A stretch of DNA of 16,187 nucleotides from Deltaproteobacteria bacterium UBA2385. Lineage in GTDB: Bacteria; Myxococcota_A; UBA796; UBA2385. Below, one piece after another: positions 15,801-16,187 of this stretch. Every line of letters starts with the position of its first letter. Within the stretch, counting starts at the first letter, position 1. The stretch is from positions 392 to 16,578 of the forward strand of contig DDSR01000333.1 of NCBI GenBank assembly GCA_002343455.1, read 5' to 3'. The position numbers and the translations under genes are program-made. The notes beneath the pieces are model-generated. The model was not told the origin of the DNA and made no database searches. It worked only from the letters and a program-made list of their open reading frames with translations.

Positions 15801-16187
15801 GCTCGGCTTCGCCCTGCGAGCCCCGGGCGTCCCAGAGCAGCAGGTCGACCGGGCCGGCCTGGGCGGGGTCGTCGGAGAGGAGGGCAGGCGCCGGAAGGCG
15901 CTTGAGGAGGCCCTCGAAGGCGGAACCGACCGGGAGCACCCGCGAGCCGGAGGGCAGGCTGCGCCGAGGCAGGTTGGGGTGCGGGCAGGGCCGCCAGACG
16001 GGGGTCCAGGCGAAGAGGGGGGCGTCGTCGTCGACGAGGTTGGGCCCGCTCTGCTCGACGCCGGCGACGAAGTCGATGATGTCCTGGACGGTCGGGCGGT
16101 TGACGAGCAGCTCTTGCGGGATGCCCTGGACGGCCGGGAAGGCGTCCTTCAAGCCGGCGACGAGGTCGTTGACCATCAGGCTGTCGA
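12835..16187 (-). CDS. Type I polyketide synthase, C-terminal part: ACP-KR-DH-alpha-oxoamine synthase (5' partial)
   Basis: The gene runs off the right edge; codons before the Met at 16176 read D-S-L, the phosphopantetheine site of an acyl carrier protein, so that Met is internal. Counting it as residue 1, a ketoreductase follows with SGGTAGIG (231-238), Lys328, Ser351, Tyr364 and Asn368, all catalytic positions present. Next is a double-hotdog dehydratase with HAIEGIPVLP (His465), FHGPLLQG (571-578) and Asp619 in the DSAMQ motif. From about 732 there is a PLP-dependent alpha-oxoamine synthase: SRVASGERPFHGELE (791-805), DEAH (921-924) and TLSKSL with Lys956 for the Schiff base. Such domains release a thioester chain by decarboxylative condensation with an amino acid, giving an alpha-amino ketone. 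KS and AT domains are expected upstream, outside the window. The KR resembles PUFA-synthase/heterocyst-glycolipid-type domains, so iterative action is possible. The product is not known. Confidence 0.9.
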   Translation of the reverse strand, partial: DSLMVNDLVAGLKDAFPAVQGIPQELLVNRPTVQDIIDFVAGVEQSGPNLVDDDAPLFAWTPVWRPCPHPNLPRRSLPSGSRVLPVGSAFEGLLKRLPAPALLSDDPAQAGPVDLLLWDARGSQGEAEPLIAALDRQASLGRSPDLLILREDKPEHEGLSGLARAVAAEWPEARVKVVTLRGEADPAALLSELTSADISVDVRLDGALREVAGLDRSPPTAPRAVTQADTVLISGGTAGIGAALAAELAPIGCRLLLLGRSAPRGPAAELCSAGRATWVPADVLDLAGLQIALAPLLGEAPVLLIHSAGLLADGPLGGVQVEDGRRALAVKVQGWRNLRAVVGPRLAAGLALGSWAGRFGNRHQAWYAAANAALAGLVAAEPGAPCLTLEFSPWTDSEMAASIPAAVLSAMRAEGVDFVGSRAGLDAILGAIGGQGVRVMGRDLPSTTRAVRWSETLSVESHPFLADHAIEGIPVLPMASAADLLALTALSPGAPLPFEILDLRLYQGVAVREPLLIELSCRGEKASLRQGERRALAWTARIRPCTELPELPAPTSGGEAPAVGLAEFYGGLTFHGPLLQGITAVEGVGPDFVRGQVRTGTPERWQPDSPRARFTVDPLALDSAMQLSALVAWIRYRRAGTPMGIRRLVQLAPLPEGPIQAEVWTGEAEGDRFSGTVVLRDEQGRALLLAEGVLAELRVVEEDGGFVAAPRQVDFDQWPEIETLDQRLQAAKFIGIQNPFFRVHEGTARNTSVVEGRELVNYSSYNYIGLSGDPRVVEDVRLAVERYGTSVSASRVASGERPFHGELEALLARCQDTDDAVLFTAGHATNVTTIGHLLGKDDLVLHDELIHDSALQGVKLAGCTRRSFRHDDPGDLDRQLRMLRRNFDRCLIVVEGVYSMDGDVCDLPAYVALKKRHGCLLMVDEAHSFGIVGATGCGVREYYGIPGREIDIWMGTLSKSLASCGGWIAGRSSLIRYLKYTAPGFVYSAGLTPANGVAALSSLKLMLAEPERVHTLQDNAAFFHAELNRLGLDTGPARGASGVIPVITGNSVHALWLSQRLNERGVNVQPIVYPAVADDAARLRFFLSSTHTRAQLAWTAQAVREALDDVRRDFPL
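12847..13983 (-). other. Alpha-oxoamine synthase offloading domain of the PKS
   Basis: The last ~380 residues form a complete fold-type I PLP enzyme of the KAPA synthase / serine palmitoyltransferase family: NYSSYNYIGLSGDPRV substrate-entry region, EGVYSMDGD, DEAH and the TLSKSL lysine (codon 13309-13311). The SASRVASGERPFHGELE stretch differs from the GSGGSRxxxG loop of BioF and is closer to what I recall for PKS-fused members such as the SxtA terminal domain. No carrier protein lies between DH and this domain, so the chain must be delivered from the ACP in front of the KR. Confidence 0.85.

Noticed and set aside
16174..16176. The ATG at 16176 as the start of the PKS gene.
   Set aside because: The codons just before it encode the D-S-L carrier-protein motif in the same frame, so the gene continues beyond the window.

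Overview
The window is very GC-rich, densely packed DNA, probably from a myxobacterium or another deltaproteobacterium-like lineage. The evidence for this is the codon usage with G/C at third positions, the two lipoproteins that begin with an L-A-C-G-D-K lipobox and carry Asp/Cys-rich MopE-type 'putative metal-binding' repeats, and a large PKS on the right. The assignment is inferred from gene content only; no rRNA or marker gene is present.

Left part, + strand (1-4344): a molybdenum hydroxylase operon. It holds a fused [2Fe-2S]/molybdopterin subunit resembling 4-hydroxybenzoyl-CoA reductase (HcrC-HcrA in one chain), an HcrB-like FAD subunit with the extra four-cysteine [4Fe-4S] insert, and a Nu-class-like glutathione transferase. 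The stop and start codons of successive genes overlap. The first ~36 codons of the open frame do not look like the expected ferredoxin domain. They resemble the C-terminal tail of an unrelated secreted protein, so a gene fusion or an assembly join lies near base 110.

Middle part, - strand (4350-5666): a beta-carbonic anhydrase followed by a two-helix membrane protein and a 91-residue protein of unknown function, probably one transcript. A 66-bp divergent intergenic region with a near-perfect 14-bp palindrome separates it from a second molybdenum hydroxylase operon on the + strand (5733-9708). That operon encodes a Tat-exported fused [2Fe-2S]/molybdopterin chain, a PaoB-like FAD/[4Fe-4S] subunit and a small six-cysteine protein, all overlapping by 4 bp or less. 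By analogy with E. coli PaoABC this would be a periplasmic aldehyde-oxidising enzyme; the small protein is unrecognised.

Right part, - strand (9715-16187): a MopE-repeat plus beta-helix lipoprotein, a second Asp/Cys-motif lipoprotein, a DUF4870-like membrane protein, and the C-terminal part of a large type I polyketide synthase with order ACP-KR-DH-alpha-oxoamine synthase. The PLP-dependent last domain suggests chain release by decarboxylative condensation with an amino acid, giving an amino-ketone (sphingoid-like) product. The PKS runs off the right edge. No tRNA, rRNA, CRISPR array, insertion sequence or integrase was seen.
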